64,000 nucleotides of DNA from Motacilla alba alba (taxonomy: Eukaryota; Chordata; Aves; Passeriformes; Motacillidae): the NCBI RefSeq assembly GCF_015832195.1, contig NC_052017.1, positions 10,306,790 to 10,370,789 of the forward strand. Direction: 5' to 3'. The stretch's first letter is position 1; the number at the start of each line of letters is the position of its first letter. The position numbers and the translations under genes were made by a program. Shown piece after piece: positions 1 to 15,000 of this stretch. The notes below the pieces were generated by a model. The model had not been told where the DNA came from. It did not search any database and worked only from the letters and a program-made list of their open reading frames with translations.

Positions 1-3000
1 TTTGGGCCAAGTGAAATATTAATTACAAAGAATTGTTTCTGAAGCAACACTTTTCCCTAAATCTAGTATCAGTCATAGCACTAAATATGATGGCATTAAC
101 ATATAACATATAAATCACAGAACTCTCCTAAATTTTTTATTTACTTGAAGAAATGTGTTTTTCCACTTTAACTTTGCATCAAATATCTTTCTGTGACACA
201 GAAATGCTCTCCAAATTTCTTGTGTAGCCTGTATGGTCCGAGTTATGTTGCTTCAAATGGGAAGCCTCAAGTTCTCCTTCCTGTTTCAGTGTAAAATGTT
301 TTCAACAGTGGGATGCCAAGGGCATAAATTTATCCTGACACCACAAAAGAAAACTGCTGCAGGCTGCTCCTTCATCTGTGTATTGGATACAAGGCAGGTT
401 ATGTAGAGGGAAGTGGCTGAAGTTTCAGGTTTAGAATAAAGAATTTGATGGAGACTGGTAAATAGAGAAATTCAGGCCCAGTTTAGTATTTCAAATGCCA
501 TAAAACAGTGACTATTATTTGTTTAAAAAATATATGGTCTAGTTATAGGGTCTGAGAGATACTTTTATGTCAAAATGCTGGATGGTCCTTTTTGCCAGGA
601 CTTCCTAAGGGCATAGTTGCAGTAATGTAACACTTGCTGCTTTTTAGGGTCACTGTGGCTCAGGATAGAAAGAAGTCTGTCCAAAAACCCTTGCAGTGCT
701 AGTGACTCCCAGGTGCTCTCTGGTCCTCTGAGACCACCAGCAGCTGGAGTAGCTGGGAAGGGACTTCCCAGGCCATGCCAAGAGCAGTGGAGCTGCAAAG
801 TGTCTCTGGTAGCAGTGCAGCACTTCTTGAGATGCACTGAAACTGCTCAGGGCAAGCAAGGAGACCGTGTATCCTCCTGCCAAGCACTGGGTGTACAGTG
901 CCTGACACTTCATTTCCTGCCCTTGATTGTTTTTTAACACAGCTTTGAGAACTGAGCTAACCTACTGCTCCTAATGAAACATACCCAACAAAAGGGATCT
1001 TTTGAGAGTTGTACACCTTATGGCTGGATGAGGAGGTTACATCTTTCTCAGTGATGAAAAGTGCTTTTGCTAGAAGGTGTGATTAGGGAGGATAGCAGAG
1101 AGGGTGGCAGGAAAGCTCTGGTTGTTGTATTCATCAGTAAGGACTGAAGGACTTCTTGGTTTGTTTCTGTTCACATATCCTTTTGAATTATGGGCTTACT
1201 GCTTCTGAAGCTGCAGGGCTCAAGGTGATTATTAGATAAGTCAAAAAAGGGTGTCATTCTTCCCATGCTGCAATGTTTAAAGGATAATTCTCTTGTAGAT
1301 CTCCTCTACTCTGCTATATAAATGAAAAAAACTAATAGCTTGTGCATTACAAATAAGAATCACATGAAAATAGGTCTGTAGTCACTGAGAATTGATAACA
1401 CCCAGTCCTGAGAATCTCAGATAATTCTTGAATACTTTAAAAGAATGAAATCACTTTATGAATTTTACCTATATTTGCACATATATTTCAAGATAGATTT
1501 TTTGTGTGCATTTCAGAGATTCCCACTAGCCTCTGTCTGCTCTCTGATAAACTGACACCAAGTTCCCTGTAATTCTAAGGAAAGGAGCCAAAAAGGGACA
1601 GAGAAGAGCTGGTTGAGCTGCTTTAAGAAGACCCCTACCCTTGTCACCTGTGGCAGAGGGACAGAGTGGCCTTGAGTCTTGCACTTGGCAAGCTGGGCTT
1701 GTAAATACACGGGGATTGCTGTACATCATAGCTACTGGGGGTTTATCTGTGTTCAAGAAACTCTGCTGTCCTGTCTCCAGTTATTTTATGCCCATAGTTT
1801 ACAGAGACAGTGTAACACATACCCATTCTCATCAGGTTTTTTGATCTAGTGCTCTGCAAGAGCAGGCAAGCCCTCAGGGACCAAAGCAAGATTTTCCAAA
1901 GAAAAGACCATCAGGTGCTGATATTCTGTAAAATCACGTCTGATTGTTCTTTGCACTTCTTTCCCTCAGTCAAAGAAGACAACTAGTCTTTGGAGGCCTG
2001 TAAAAAAATTACTCCATGCTGCTGAATCCTGGAAATTGTCAAGATGATCTATTCAACACAGCCCTATGAATCCTCTTCCCTCTGGCAGAGCCCTTTTCCA
2101 TGGCATGAGGATTCATTTCTGGTTTGCAGCCAGCAGAAGGATTCCAGTAAGAGGGAGAGTTTTCACACCTGTTATTTTCTAATGCTCAGAAGGATAATGC
2201 AGTTAGATCCTTTTTGAGAAGACACAATGCTTTCTTCTCATTTCATGCTTCAAGTAGTGGTCTTGGCATCTCAGACATATTCCATACCAGAGGGCCTTGA
2301 TCCTCGGGGTGTTTTCAGGGGAAGCATTTTCCTGTATAAACTACTGTGGATCTCATGTAACTTTCTGATTGATCTGTTTCCTCATCTACCACAGAGCTTC
2401 TGTGAAGGCTGCTGGTTGCTTCAAGACACAAAGAGAGCTCCTGATGAAGCAGCTATCTCTGAGGAGGCAGAGGTGTAGAGTTTATTCCTGCTCTCTTCCT
2501 GGTACTTCCTTGACTCACCTGCAATGCTGACATCAACATCAAACTCTCTCTTCCAAATTATGAGGGTAACTCTTAATTTTTTAATTAAAAGGCAGCTGGT
2601 TTGCATGAAAACATGCTATCTTTCTTCCAGTGGAGTTTTGCTCTTCTTAGGATGTGGTGTGTCTTTTCTATCATATTGACGGGTCTTATCTTTAGTCCAT
2701 GCCTTACTTCTCCCTACTAAGTCTGTATATATGGCTCCAAGCAGGCAGAAAGAATGTTTGCTGTTTGACTAGTACTTGTAGCTCCTGCCCAATTAATGGA
2801 GTCACCCAGAAGGAGAAATGCAGGTTTTTAAGTCATCCACAGGCTGGGCAAGGTCAGGCACTTGGTGGTGATGGATTAAGGCTGGAGCTGAAGCTCCAGA
2901 GTACCCAGGCTTCCCCAAGAGTGGTTGCTGCCCATGAAACAAGGACAAGATGAAAGCACAGCTGAGTGTACCAGACTGAGAGCTGTGGCCACCCCGAGTG

Positions 3001-6000
3001 GATAATGTGGGCCAGATTTTGGGAGTGGAATGGCCTGTAAAGGGAGTGGAGGGAACCCACATGAATGGTGACTGGAGATGTCTCATTATGACCTACTGAC
3101 ACATATATTAGACATCTCAACTGAGCATACTTACCTCAGTATGGGGAAATCCCTGTGTACATCGAGGTACACATAAAAATTGTATCATTTCTGCAGAGTT
3201 TTTTTGTGCAATCTCAGTTCTGACTTCTCCTTGGGTGTAAGAGAGAAAATAGAAAGCTGTTTTAAAGGGAAAAGAAGAAAGCAGTTTGTACTATAGGAAG
3301 TCTGAATAGCAAGCTCCAGCTGACTGATCCACTAAGCTAAGTGCAACATGGAAAGTTCAGTGTCAGGGAAATAACAGAGCTTTCTCTCCTGGTGGCAGGC
3401 AGCCCTGGTTGTTGTTACTGGCATGGTCAGCTAACACAGGCTTTGGACACAAACTTAATATTCATTCTGGTGTTACTACAGATGGATAAAGTCACCATGA
3501 GAACTACCCTGTAGTGAAAAATACATGTTCATACTGTTTTTCTCTCCTCAATCTGGTGAGGTCAGTTTTGAGCTGGGGCTGGGAGCATGTCTGGTGGCTT
3601 CTGTGACATGTGCAGGTGGCTCAGTGTTCTCTGGATAAATACATCAGGAAGTTCTCTGCATCACAGCCAGGCTGCCTGGGACAGGCCAATGCCTGGTGAC
3701 ACAAAGATGAGCTCAGATGAAACAAGTGCAGTGTGATGCAGTACGCGTCCAGGAGATGTTTTCTTAACAACCACTTTCTGGCACAAAAGAGGAGTATTTC
3801 CCTCCAACCTCCTGTGTCTCTTCTGTGTTTGGAGAGAGGGGAGCTCTGAGAGTACAGCTGTGGAATCAGAATAGGAGATAACAGTGCAAATGTGTGCACT
3901 GATTTTCAATACAAAACCCTGATTTTCAATACACAATGATTTTGTTTCAAAGCTTCATGCTGCCTGTGATGCCTTTTGCACTTCTAGTGCCTCTTTTCCT
4001 GCATGTAGCACAGCAGCAGCATGTTTTGATGTGTGCTATAATATAGGTTATACTTGCAGTCATATGTTTCTGATTTTTACCAAACTGAGTTATAAGTGGG
4101 GGTATCCTGCAGACATAACACAAATTATCTTTTAAAATGAATGCTAGACGTGATCTTGTATTTTTCTTGAGAAAGTGTATCCATGGATTCTGTGAAGTGA
4201 GTTGGAAGGCAGATAGAGGTGAGCTGGAGTTCATTGGGGTAGAATAATGGTGGGTGATGTCCCAAGACTCTGAGCAGGACTCATGGTCCCAGGAAATCCA
4301 GAGGAGATCCTGCTGAGAAACCAATGGGAAACCTACCTGCTGGCATATGGTCCAGCCTGGAGGCAAATCAACCAAGAGGAATGGAGGCAAAATGGATGAT
4401 TGTGACCTGCCTTGCTTCACAGACCACTAGGGAAAGAAAGGCCTTGTATGTCTCTGCTGATAATCCAGCACCAAGCTTGGGAGAGACACCTGAACCAATG
4501 GTATATAAGCAGATGGAAGTTATAAACATGAAAGAGAATCTTAAATAGGATTAAATGTAAGCATCAAATTATGTAAAGTCCAGTCTTTCTACTGAGAAAT
4601 ACAAATTGCAATGAGAAACAGGAAGGAGGAAAAAAGAAATGAAGCATGTGTGGTTTGGTTAGTTGTTTGGGTGTTTTTTAAATTGAAAAAAATGCTTTAA
4701 TTGAAAAGCATATAATTGTAAAAAAGAAACAGAGTAGAATAAAAAAATATAAATAGCAGAATAAAAATATTTTATTTCTCATGACGTCCCTCTTACCTCT
4801 TCTGTTCATCAGTTTTCTCTCTTGTTTTAAACTCCTGGCATCTTCTTTTATAATTAAATTTTGAGTTCTTCAGGGCAGCAGCTATATTCAGATATGGAGC
4901 AGTAAACAGCCTGCAGCAATAAATCCTTACCCTGATTGGCACTGAGCAACATAAACACTATGTAAGTAATGAGAAAGTCTGAGAGGTGCTGAGTCCTGGA
5001 TAAACACCATTGTTTTTCAGCAGCTTATATTATAGTGGAATTAATTCAAACAGTGCACAAAACCATGTCAGTGCATCGGCTAAAGGCAGGCTGGATACTG
5101 CTTGGAGGTGTGGAAAGTCATGAAGAGCTGGGTGAGCCTCATGATGTCCTCTGGGAGGAAAGATGCTCTGGGGAGGAGGTGATTTGGAACTTGGAGCCAA
5201 GTTTTCCATCCTTCGGGAAGGAAAAAAATTGACAGTTGTCTTCTTTTGTGACATTCAGGAAGGATGAAACGTCTCTGTATGAGAGAGATCCAAACTCCCA
5301 TCATAGGCAGGAAACCTGAAGAGCTATCCTGCTGACTGCTTCAGTTGTCCACATTTATTTATTTAGAGCCATTTGAGATATCCTGTAATAGGTCCCGACT
5401 TCCAGCTGCCACTTGGGAGGGAGAAAGGTCATGTTTAATATTTGGCAATTCCGTGTAAATATCTTGGATACCGGAGGCAAAGCTGGCACTAGACATCTGA
5501 GTTCAGCCAGCTAGTTGGTGTGCCAAGATGTCTGCTGTGGGGTGAAGTGGGCAGGTCTCTGACTCCACTGACTGTAACAGAAGCCTGGACATCCAGTCCA
5601 CATGTGGACACCTCCTAGGTCTCCTAACCTCAAGGGAATATTATTATCCTTTAAGATGTGCCCCAAGACAAGACTTTGCATGTGTGTGTGTCCTTTAAGA
5701 TACTACATTAAAAATTGATTGATGCTGACATTGTGAAAGTTCTTTAACCTCTTTTTAAAAATGAGGGGTCTTAAAGTGGAGCTGGAGTTGCATGTGAGAA
5801 TGTGAGCTTCAGCCCTGCTCTGAGCAGGCGTGGTGGCTCCGCAGGGCCGGGCAGAGGGAGCTCCCAGGGACAGCCACTGGCCTGGCACTGTGCTCTGGCT
5901 TGTGCACAAGGCTGTGCAGAGAGCACATCTCAGATATTACTGAAAATGCATTACACTTTTTTTTTTTTCCTTTCCTTTGCCTTAATTTTATTTTTTTTCC

Positions 6001-9000
6001 CTCAGAAATAATTTCTGAGTATGTGAATTTACTGCAGCAATAACTAGTGTTTGCTTACATGTTTGTACAAGAGAAGCACAAGGAGCCCCTAGTGTCTGAC
6101 AAGGATTGTGTGGCAAAACAAATTAAAAATAGAGACAGAAAGCCAGAGTGCAGAGAGAGAGGTTATTACACCAAGGATGACAATGGCCCTCTGAGACAAG
6201 TCTCAGGTCTTCTGAGGTTTGACTCAATACCTCAACCAAAAAAAAAAATAATTCCATGCATGATATCAAAAACTTGTATTTTACTGGTACCTGAAACTTG
6301 TTGGTGTTTCTAGATATGGGCATATGGAGAAAAGAAACAGTCCTTGACCACAAAGGACTATAGCATGAGGTGTAATCAGACAGGAAATGAGAAGGGTATT
6401 TAAGATCACAGGTATTTTGTCTCAGTGTTGGAGCAGGACAGATGGGCTGTCTCTGTGTCCCCAGATGTTCTTAAAGAGAGAAGGAACTGACCACAACTAA
6501 GAGGTTTTTTATCTGAAAGTCAGTACCAGTATGTTTTTTCACCTCATATAAACAAAGAAAAAGAAGGGTTTGTTCTGCTTCACTGGAGCAAAAAAAATAG
6601 CACAATAGAGTTCCATTCAGGCACACAAATAGCAACTGTCCTGTGACTTCTCTATTTAAATGGGTATCCATGGTGAGATCTGCCTCGCTCTCAGTAGATG
6701 TCTGTGGAGCGGTGCTGTGCTTCACACTGCAGGCAGGGAGGAAAAGGCATCTGAAACATTCCCCTTGCAATGAATGAATGAAGAAATACAACAAGATATC
6801 AAGTTTCTGGTGCATCACGCTACAAAACATGATGCCTGTGCTCTCCACCACTGCTTTACTGTCCCTTCACACAGCTTTTCCAGGCCCGTTCCAATTAAAT
6901 GCATTCTGTTCTTGCAGGCACAGCCCTGACCAACAGATGGTACATAAATAGGTGTAAAAACTGCACATCACAAGGGGCTTCCTTGCCGGGCTGCATTTCT
7001 TGTTTGCTTTCTTCTTTCAGTGTTTGTGGTAGAGATTAGTAATCTGCTCTGTGATAGCCAAGCCTGGACCAGACCCCTCCAGGGTCTTGCCCAGCTCAGA
7101 GCACACAGGGATGACTTGGTGCTGTAGGAACCAGTGCAGATGTCTGCTGTGCAAGTGGTCTCTAGCAGCAAAAGGAAAAGAGGAGCTGGGAACAAGATTG
7201 CTGGACTTCTTGAACCACTTCCTTTCTAGGGAGAATGGCAGACCTGCCTAAAGTTCAAGATACTACTGGTATGGCATCAATGCTATTTATGTGAGGGATC
7301 TGTGAAATGAAAGTAAAAATCAGCTAAAGAAGTCTGAGCAATGAATGATGACTTCCTGGTGCTGGAATAATTATTACAATTGATGACAACAAAGATCAGC
7401 TGTCTTGCCAAATACAAGCTTTGAAAAATAGTACCTTATAACTACAAAATAAGTCAAAATCGGATTAAGGAGTTAAACACAAAAATATTAACCTTGGGCT
7501 GTTATTTGTATTCTGCATTAAAATACTGAGGGTTCACACTTTTCAGATCTTACCAGCTAGAAAGTGTCATGTATCATTTAAAAGTGTTATATTCTGCTAG
7601 TAAGTTGAATGTAAAATCCTCTTATAGATCATGACATTCGTTGTAAAATTATTAGCAATGCTAATGCTGATACAAATTGTAAGAAATTGATACACCAGTG
7701 TTAATGCATTGAACTTGAATTCCATCAAAACCAGTAGAAAAGATGTTCCTGACTTTAATTGAGACACAGATCTGACCTATACATTTTTTAAAGGTTATGC
7801 CTAAGTGCTAGAAATGGAAAATATTTATAAAAATGGAATCTTTCTTTGCTATCATCCAGGCAAAGCCCCCAAAGCTTTTGTATGCACCTTTTACCATTCA
7901 CTGTTGTATTTTGCTTCCATGTCAAGCCTGGAAGCAGACTCATCAGTAAGCATTTGGTTTATTCAAACCAAATCAAGAGTTAGGTGCTAACTCCAGCTGC
8001 TACCAATACAGCAGCCATTGAAATGTGAAAGCACAGTTCAAAAGACCTGATTTTGAAAGTGCTTTCCTATGAAAACCAGCCAGCTTTTGAAATCAGACTT
8101 TCACTGTCTACCCTGAAGTAACCAAATGTTACAAAATCTGGAAAAGCAGCTAAGGAACCCTGCTGGTGCAGAATGATTGTCTTGCATAGCTTCTGCCTTG
8201 TCTGTCAGGGCACGCCAGGGTAGGTGTTTGTGGTGTGCCATGGTCCTCACTGTTCTTTAGGTCTGTGCTCAGTGTGGTCTCAGGCTGTCCTTTTCTTTGT
8301 GTGGCAAGTATGGGAAAAGGCAGAACTCAGCAGTGCTGGCAACAAGGACTAGACAGGAGGAAGAAAATCAGATGTCTGGGCTTCTACATGGGGGATGTGG
8401 GCAAGGTTAATCAGGAGATGGTGGCAGAGGTGGATGCTGGTGCAGTCCTGAGGGACCGAGTTCATGGGTGTGACAGCAAAGCCAGGTGAGCCAGGTCGTG
8501 GATGGGTCTGCACTGGGGAGGCACAGGCAGTGCCTGCTGGCTTTGCTCTGTGCTAGGGAAGCGGATGCCTGTGGAGTCAGAAGCAAACTCTTGTGGTTTC
8601 CAAATGCTCATTTATAGCGTTCTAGCAAGCTGGAGCACATGGCAGGTCTGGCTACCCCGGGCCCCATTCCTGGGCAGCAGCTGCAAACCCTTCCAGCCTC
8701 TTTGAAGAATGGTGTGGGTATGACTGCTTCAGGAATGGCATCCTGGGATTTCCTGCTCCCTTCCACTGTCCCTGTCTAGGTTTTGTGGCATGCTCAGCAC
8801 TCTGGAGCACATGCCCAGTGCTGGTGCAACAGTCTGGGAACAGCCCCCCTGAGCTGCACTGGCAATCCCATATGCCCAGGTTGTTCAGCTGGGGCAGGGT
8901 GGGTGTGGCTCCAAGCCAGAGGAGTTGCTCTGCTCAGGTGAAGACGTGTGAGAGCAGACATAGCTGGACTGTTTGAATGCCTTCCAGAAGAGAAATCATC

Positions 9001-12000
9001 CGTGAGCACTGCTGAAGTGAACTCGGCAAGCACAAAAAGTAGGGCACAGCTGACTTTCCATCACCATTCACTCACAGTAGCACAGTAGGAGATGTTTCAG
9101 AGTAGCTTTGATCACTGACTGGGAGAATGTCCCAGCCAAGGGTCACCACCAAATGCATCTAACTTCCCAGCACGGCTGAGGGCTGAGACAAGCAGCACAA
9201 GTTTTGTGGCACCTGACTATTCCTCTAGAGAAGCCAAAATATATGCTCTTTTCCCTTTGCAGTTTGAGAGGACCTGTACAGAGGAGGTGGAATTGGAAGC
9301 AAGGTTTGACCTTATTATGCACGTAGCTTACACAGAAACCTACAATGTTAATGAGATTTTTAAACTCTGCTCATTAGCTTGTAGCAAACCTCAGTGTGCA
9401 ACCACAGAGCTATCCTTAGGCAAATACTGTCTTCTCTAGTGAGCCTTCTTAGGTTCTCCAGCTAGATATAAATGCTAGATGGACCTAGCATTTATGTCTT
9501 TCATGGTGTATTATGTGTGTCTTTGTCTTTGGAGACAACTGAAGGTGAATTTGTCTATCTTACTAGCCACATGGCAAGTAAACCCTGTGCTTGTCTTTTC
9601 TACAGGTCTCCATCGCAGACAAAAAAGGGAAAGGAGGGAAAAGGCAAGGAGAATCTGTCAGAAGAATTGAAGGGGAAGATGGAGCCAGTCCTGGTCAGTC
9701 CCCCTTTACAAAGTCCCATTTTGGGTGACTTGAACTGGCAGGTGAGGGCACCTGCACAGAGTTTGGGGCTTTGGCAGTTTTCTGGAGGTTTGCCAGTGAA
9801 ACTGACTCTAACAGGAGATGAAAAGCAACTCAAAGGGACAAAGCTGCAAAGGAAGTAATAGGAAAATAACATTATGAGAAGAGGAAAGCACCTCTGAAAG
9901 CTGGCAGGTAGAAAATTAATTTCAACCTGAAACTGCCACTTTACCAGGATGAAATCAGAGAAGTTCTCTCAGGAAATAAGCAAAATGCTCAGAAATCCAG
10001 GTTTTAGCAGTGAAGTTCAACGTGAGCTGCAAATGCCTCAGGGAAATTGCAGGTAGATCAGCAAATAACGAATTACAGAAGTGAAGTCAGGATGTAATAA
10101 AAGCCTCAGTACCCCTTTGAGATAACATTTGCTTTTACCTGGAGACATTCCTGAGAGGGTTGTGGGAGCTTGAAAGAAAGCACTAACTCCAAAATTGCAA
10201 GCCTCAGAAGCAGGAAGAAAATAATTGCCTCCCAAAGAAACACGTAGGTAAGAAGATGCCTCCGCTGGGAGAGGTCAAGTCAGTAACAACCATGTCTTTA
10301 GTCATCACTGAAATCCTGAAATCAGAAAGGCAGTCATGCAAGACAAAAAAGGCATTGCTTAAAGGGCTGAAATATTTTTCTCTATATTAAAGGTGGGACT
10401 AGGTGAAGTGCAGCTCTAACTTGATCTCCAGACCCAAAATTCACACAAGATTGGATTTGGGTTTTTCTAGGCTGGGCAAATTCGTCTGGATCTCTCAGAG
10501 TTTGGAAATGTTTAGTTCTTTGGGTTTTTCTGTCTCAGGTTTTGCTTCAGACCCAGACAGGTGTGTGAAATCCTCTGCAGAACAGAACCAAGAGCAGATT
10601 TGGTGCATATGAATTTTGTGTTGTCTTGCACCAGCTCTGAAGAACCAGGACACTGTTCCATTGTCACTGTGCCTGTGCTCAGTCTGGTTTTTGGTGAATG
10701 TGGCAGCACCACACAGTTGCTGCTGGCATTGCAGGTGTACATTCATGCATCTGTGACTATAGGGATGCTAATCACAGTGAAGGCTAGTAAGCTTTTGGGG
10801 CTGAGGCATAGATGGAAAGCTCTCTCCTCACCAAACCCTACACCCATCAGCTAATCTCATCTTGCTGGGACACACAGTTTATTTCTTGGAGGCTTCACTA
10901 CAGGATGCCATGGGGACAGGAGGAACCTGTCACCATCTGTCCCCTTCCACTTCCTCATGTGGGGACCGGAACCCATCAGTCATCCTGACACAGCATCATT
11001 TTGGGCTCCTCTGATTCCTCCTGTGTGTTAAAGAAAGGGAGGAATGCTGCTGGTAAGGAAGCAGGAAGGGTTGGAGGGAAGGGCAGTTGGTGTGTTCCCC
11101 CAGAGGGGTGCAGGAGGGAGGAACCCTGCCTCCACGGCGGCTCAAAGCACAGCCACACTCAGCATGCTGGCTGGGACTGGTATTACAGGAAGTCCTACTG
11201 GTGCTACAGGTACTGTTAGTGCCTATTAGCTGTGGTGTTGTTTGGGGCCGTGTCCTTTCAGTCACGGCCCTGCAGGATGCCACCTGTCACTGCTGCAAAG
11301 CCTCTGATGTGCAGGCAGGCTGTGCAGCTGCCTGCTCCTCCACACTGCCTTGCTCATGGCAGCACACCACAGCATCCTTTTGAGGATCATACTGGGATAT
11401 TCCTGAGGAGCTGTAGCCCAGGCCTCCCACGGGGGACGGAATGCTGGAAGCCATTGAGTTGTTGCAAGAGGATGCCAAGGAATCCTTCTGGGATTTCTGT
11501 AGGTGGAGGGGCAAAAGCTGCCATGGCCAATGTGCACCTGGAAGTGTATGAGCAGTGCTGGAGGGGGAAAGGGTGGCATGGAGGGGGAAGTAGGCTAGGG
11601 TGTTGCTAGACAGGTCAAGATATGTGGATGGAAGACACCAAAATGGAGACAAGTTGTCTGGAATATCCTCCTCATCAGTTTCTTTATTTTGTAGAAGGAC
11701 AATAAGCCTATCAATAAGCCTAGGTGAATTTTGACTTTATTGGGTAAAGATTTCCTGTCTTTCTGATAAATTCAGCCAAAAACGTTAGTGAACAGCAGCA
11801 GCACAGTCTTGCATGTTCACAGATCCTTTACAGTTTGGTTTTACCATGGTCAGACACATAGTAAGGACCTCTTTTCTGTGTTCTTTTCTCTTACCAGAAG
11901 CTTTTGTCCAGGCATACCCAGGCTGTTTGTGTTCTCAGACAATAAGCTGCAATATCCAGAGATTTGAGTCAGAGGTCAAGGTCCTGTTGTGCAAGGCAGG

Positions 12001-15000
12001 ATATTTTCCCCAGAAGTTAGTTCCTGCCCTGAAGAAGTTCCAGAGACAAAAGAAGACTCTGGCCCAGCTGACGACAGAGAAGTAGAAGGCACTGGTGAGA
12101 CACTTATAATTAGTCTAATGAGGATCAATCAGATGACACCAGCTGCCTAAGCATTGTCAAGTCATTTTATGAGCATTACAGCAGCAGCATGGTTGTAAAG
12201 AGAAATGATAGAGGTATTAAGCAGTGACTACTTTCAGGACAGGCTTTTTCCACTCATGAATGCAAGTTTATGAAATAAAGTGTAGAGTAACAGCAGTTAA
12301 TTGGGATATACCTGAAATGTGTGCTGCCTGTTTATTGAGTGCTGCAATCTCCCATGTAATGCCCACCTAGTGCCTTAGTAAGGCCCTGATTCCTGGGCAC
12401 ACATTCACTATAATTATCCCCATTTATGCCTTTTCTACAAGGTACAAATACGAACCAAAACTTGGTCTTTTTAAGTCCAGAAAATACAGGCACAGAATCA
12501 ATTCTATTGCTAGGGGAGAATTCTAACCATTGGAATTACCTGCTATTCACAAGCAACTTTTTTAAAATCCAAATCCGTCTGGGAGGAGTCCATCCAAATT
12601 TCCCACAATGGTTTCTAGAACATCCAATTACTCACCTCTGTGTCACATTCACTGCCACTGAGCAGCAAGTAGGTCCTGTGAGTAGTTTTTCCCTTTGCAG
12701 TCCCTCCATGCTCATACATAATTTTCCAGGGGTGAGGTTTTTTCCAATAAGGAAGGAATGTTCATGCACAAATGGCAGTAGGTTGAAACGTGCATTGAGC
12801 CAACCTGGAACTTGTGGTTTAATAATCCCTTAAGACATTAACCAGGAAGGGACATTTGCCTTCTCGTGTGTTGTATAAAACTTAAAAGAGACCGAGGGAG
12901 GGATATGAATTCATTATTCATGCATTATTCAGCACTCATTATTCTTTCCCCTGAAGACTGCACGAGTGTCTGAGCTCACTCTAGTCAATGGAAGTTCAGT
13001 CACTTCTGGCAGTAGACCTAAAGCACATGCTGGCTGACCAGTGCTGGTGTCTGCTCTGGGGGAGCTGAATCCCCTCTCCCCAGTGAGCTGGTGGACATAG
13101 GTATTCAGTGATGCAGCTGCCTGTGAGCTGAACTGAAACTGTGCATTAGATGTTGTGTCCTGTCAGCAGGAAAGGGGAACAATGTGCTTATGGAAGTTTT
13201 ATCTCTGCTGCTGCTGAGCTTACTGTAGAGAGGCCATGAAGAAACAAACTCACAGGCAATAAAAAGTTGAAAATTATGTTGTATGTAAATGAAAGGTCAT
13301 TTGCCTGTGTTTGGGATGAAAGTCACAGACCTGCTATAGCTAATTCTTGGAAGGAATGGCAACTTGTGAATTTTTCATACGCCTAGTTCCAGGATTAGTG
13401 CATCACTTATATGTGATATGCAGAGGTTAAAGAGATGCAGTGTAAAGGCATGCAAAAAGCCACACTCTCTATCCAGATATATTAATAGTTATCTATTAAT
13501 AGATCATGTTACATGCAAATAGGCTTGATGCTAACATTATTTAGCTAAAATACATGCAATAAATACTGTTCTCTAAGGCACAGGAAATACATTGAAAACC
13601 AGTCTATGCTTTAATAGTTTTCTTGTGTCCTTGATAGACTTAAAGTTAGATAATCTACATACCTGACACAGTTTAAGCCACCAAGGCAAAGGAAAGTGTG
13701 AAAAACTTCTCAGCCTTGCTTCGTTGAAATGACAAGAATACTTTTCCAAAATCAATGCCTTTTCCAATATTCACTCTCAATACATTTATATACACAATTC
13801 TTTTTTTTTCTCATATGTGCAATCTAATACCAAATCTGACTGAAATGAGAAAAACCTATTCAGCACAGTGGCTAAGCAGTTAAAATGTCATTCAACAATT
13901 TGCCAGGTCACTGTCACAAATATGTTGCTAGGTGACTGTAGATGTTATCAGCCACTAAAATACATGCATTTTCCAGATGTATTCATTAAATCATTTTCTG
14001 TTGAGTGATTCTGTGGTACAAGAAAATTGAACGCCTTATAAAGGACCTAAACATTTTAAAATATATAATGTAATCTGAATTATATTGAAAACTGTCATTT
14101 GTTGTGTAAGTGGAGGAATGGGATCCAAATCTGGGAAATTTGACTAAAGGTTTCTAGAGATTCAGCTCCCTAGAAACTGCAATTTTACACTATCCTCTTG
14201 GGTTTTGTAACTTCTGTGCATACCTAATGTTCACATTCTGCATCTAATTATTCTACTGCTGATCCCTGTTAATTGGCATTTCTATCAGCTAGTGATATGA
14301 CTCATTAACCCTTTGGAAAGCAGTCTTTCAAAAGTTAATAACCGTAGAGTTTGAAACTTCAGCTGACGTAATACCCAGTCATAAAAACACTGGCAGCGAA
14401 GTACGAACTTCAGGCAGCTTCAGATGTCATTCTGGGAGCTGATTGTATCAGTCACACCCCACAGTCAAGACCCCAAAAGCTGGGCTGGTTTTCCAAGTTC
14501 CCGTTCCCGGCAGTGGCAGTGTCATCCATGCAGAGGTCAGTCTCTCTATCAAAGTGAGCCAGAAGAGCTGCCAAACTCCTGTGCACTGGTGACATTGGAA
14601 ATGACTAGGGCACACATTTAGGTACTGAGCTCAGGTATAAAAACCCGTGGTAGAGGGTTCTAATCTGCAAGCTGACTCCACACTTCAAATAATGGGGGCA
14701 ATAATTGGATACAGCTACATGTTATAGTGCAACTCAGACCTAGAGATTCATTCTGGCCTCGATATCTACAAATGTACATTGAGTAGATATGAGGCAGGGT
14801 TCAAAGAATGTGCTACTGGTTGCATTTTTCCTAGAGCTTTGAACTGTAACATCTGTGTGTGCTTCCTGGTTCAATGTTCATCTGGAATGATCGAGAGAGA
14901 TTACTTGGAGTGGTTTGGCAGGGACTTGCAAGATCACACTTCTCAGCTCAGACCAGCCTGCATCAAAGGTATTTACACATGCATGGATTTAAGTGTGAAC

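Noticed and set aside
3947..4420. 157-codon minus-strand frame
   Set aside because: Low similarity to anything recognised and a Cys-rich, irregular composition; within chance expectation.
14630..14670. TATA-like sequence ggtataaaaaccc as a promoter
   Set aside because: No open frame, splice donor or CpG context follows; a single TATA-like match is expected by chance in AT-rich DNA.
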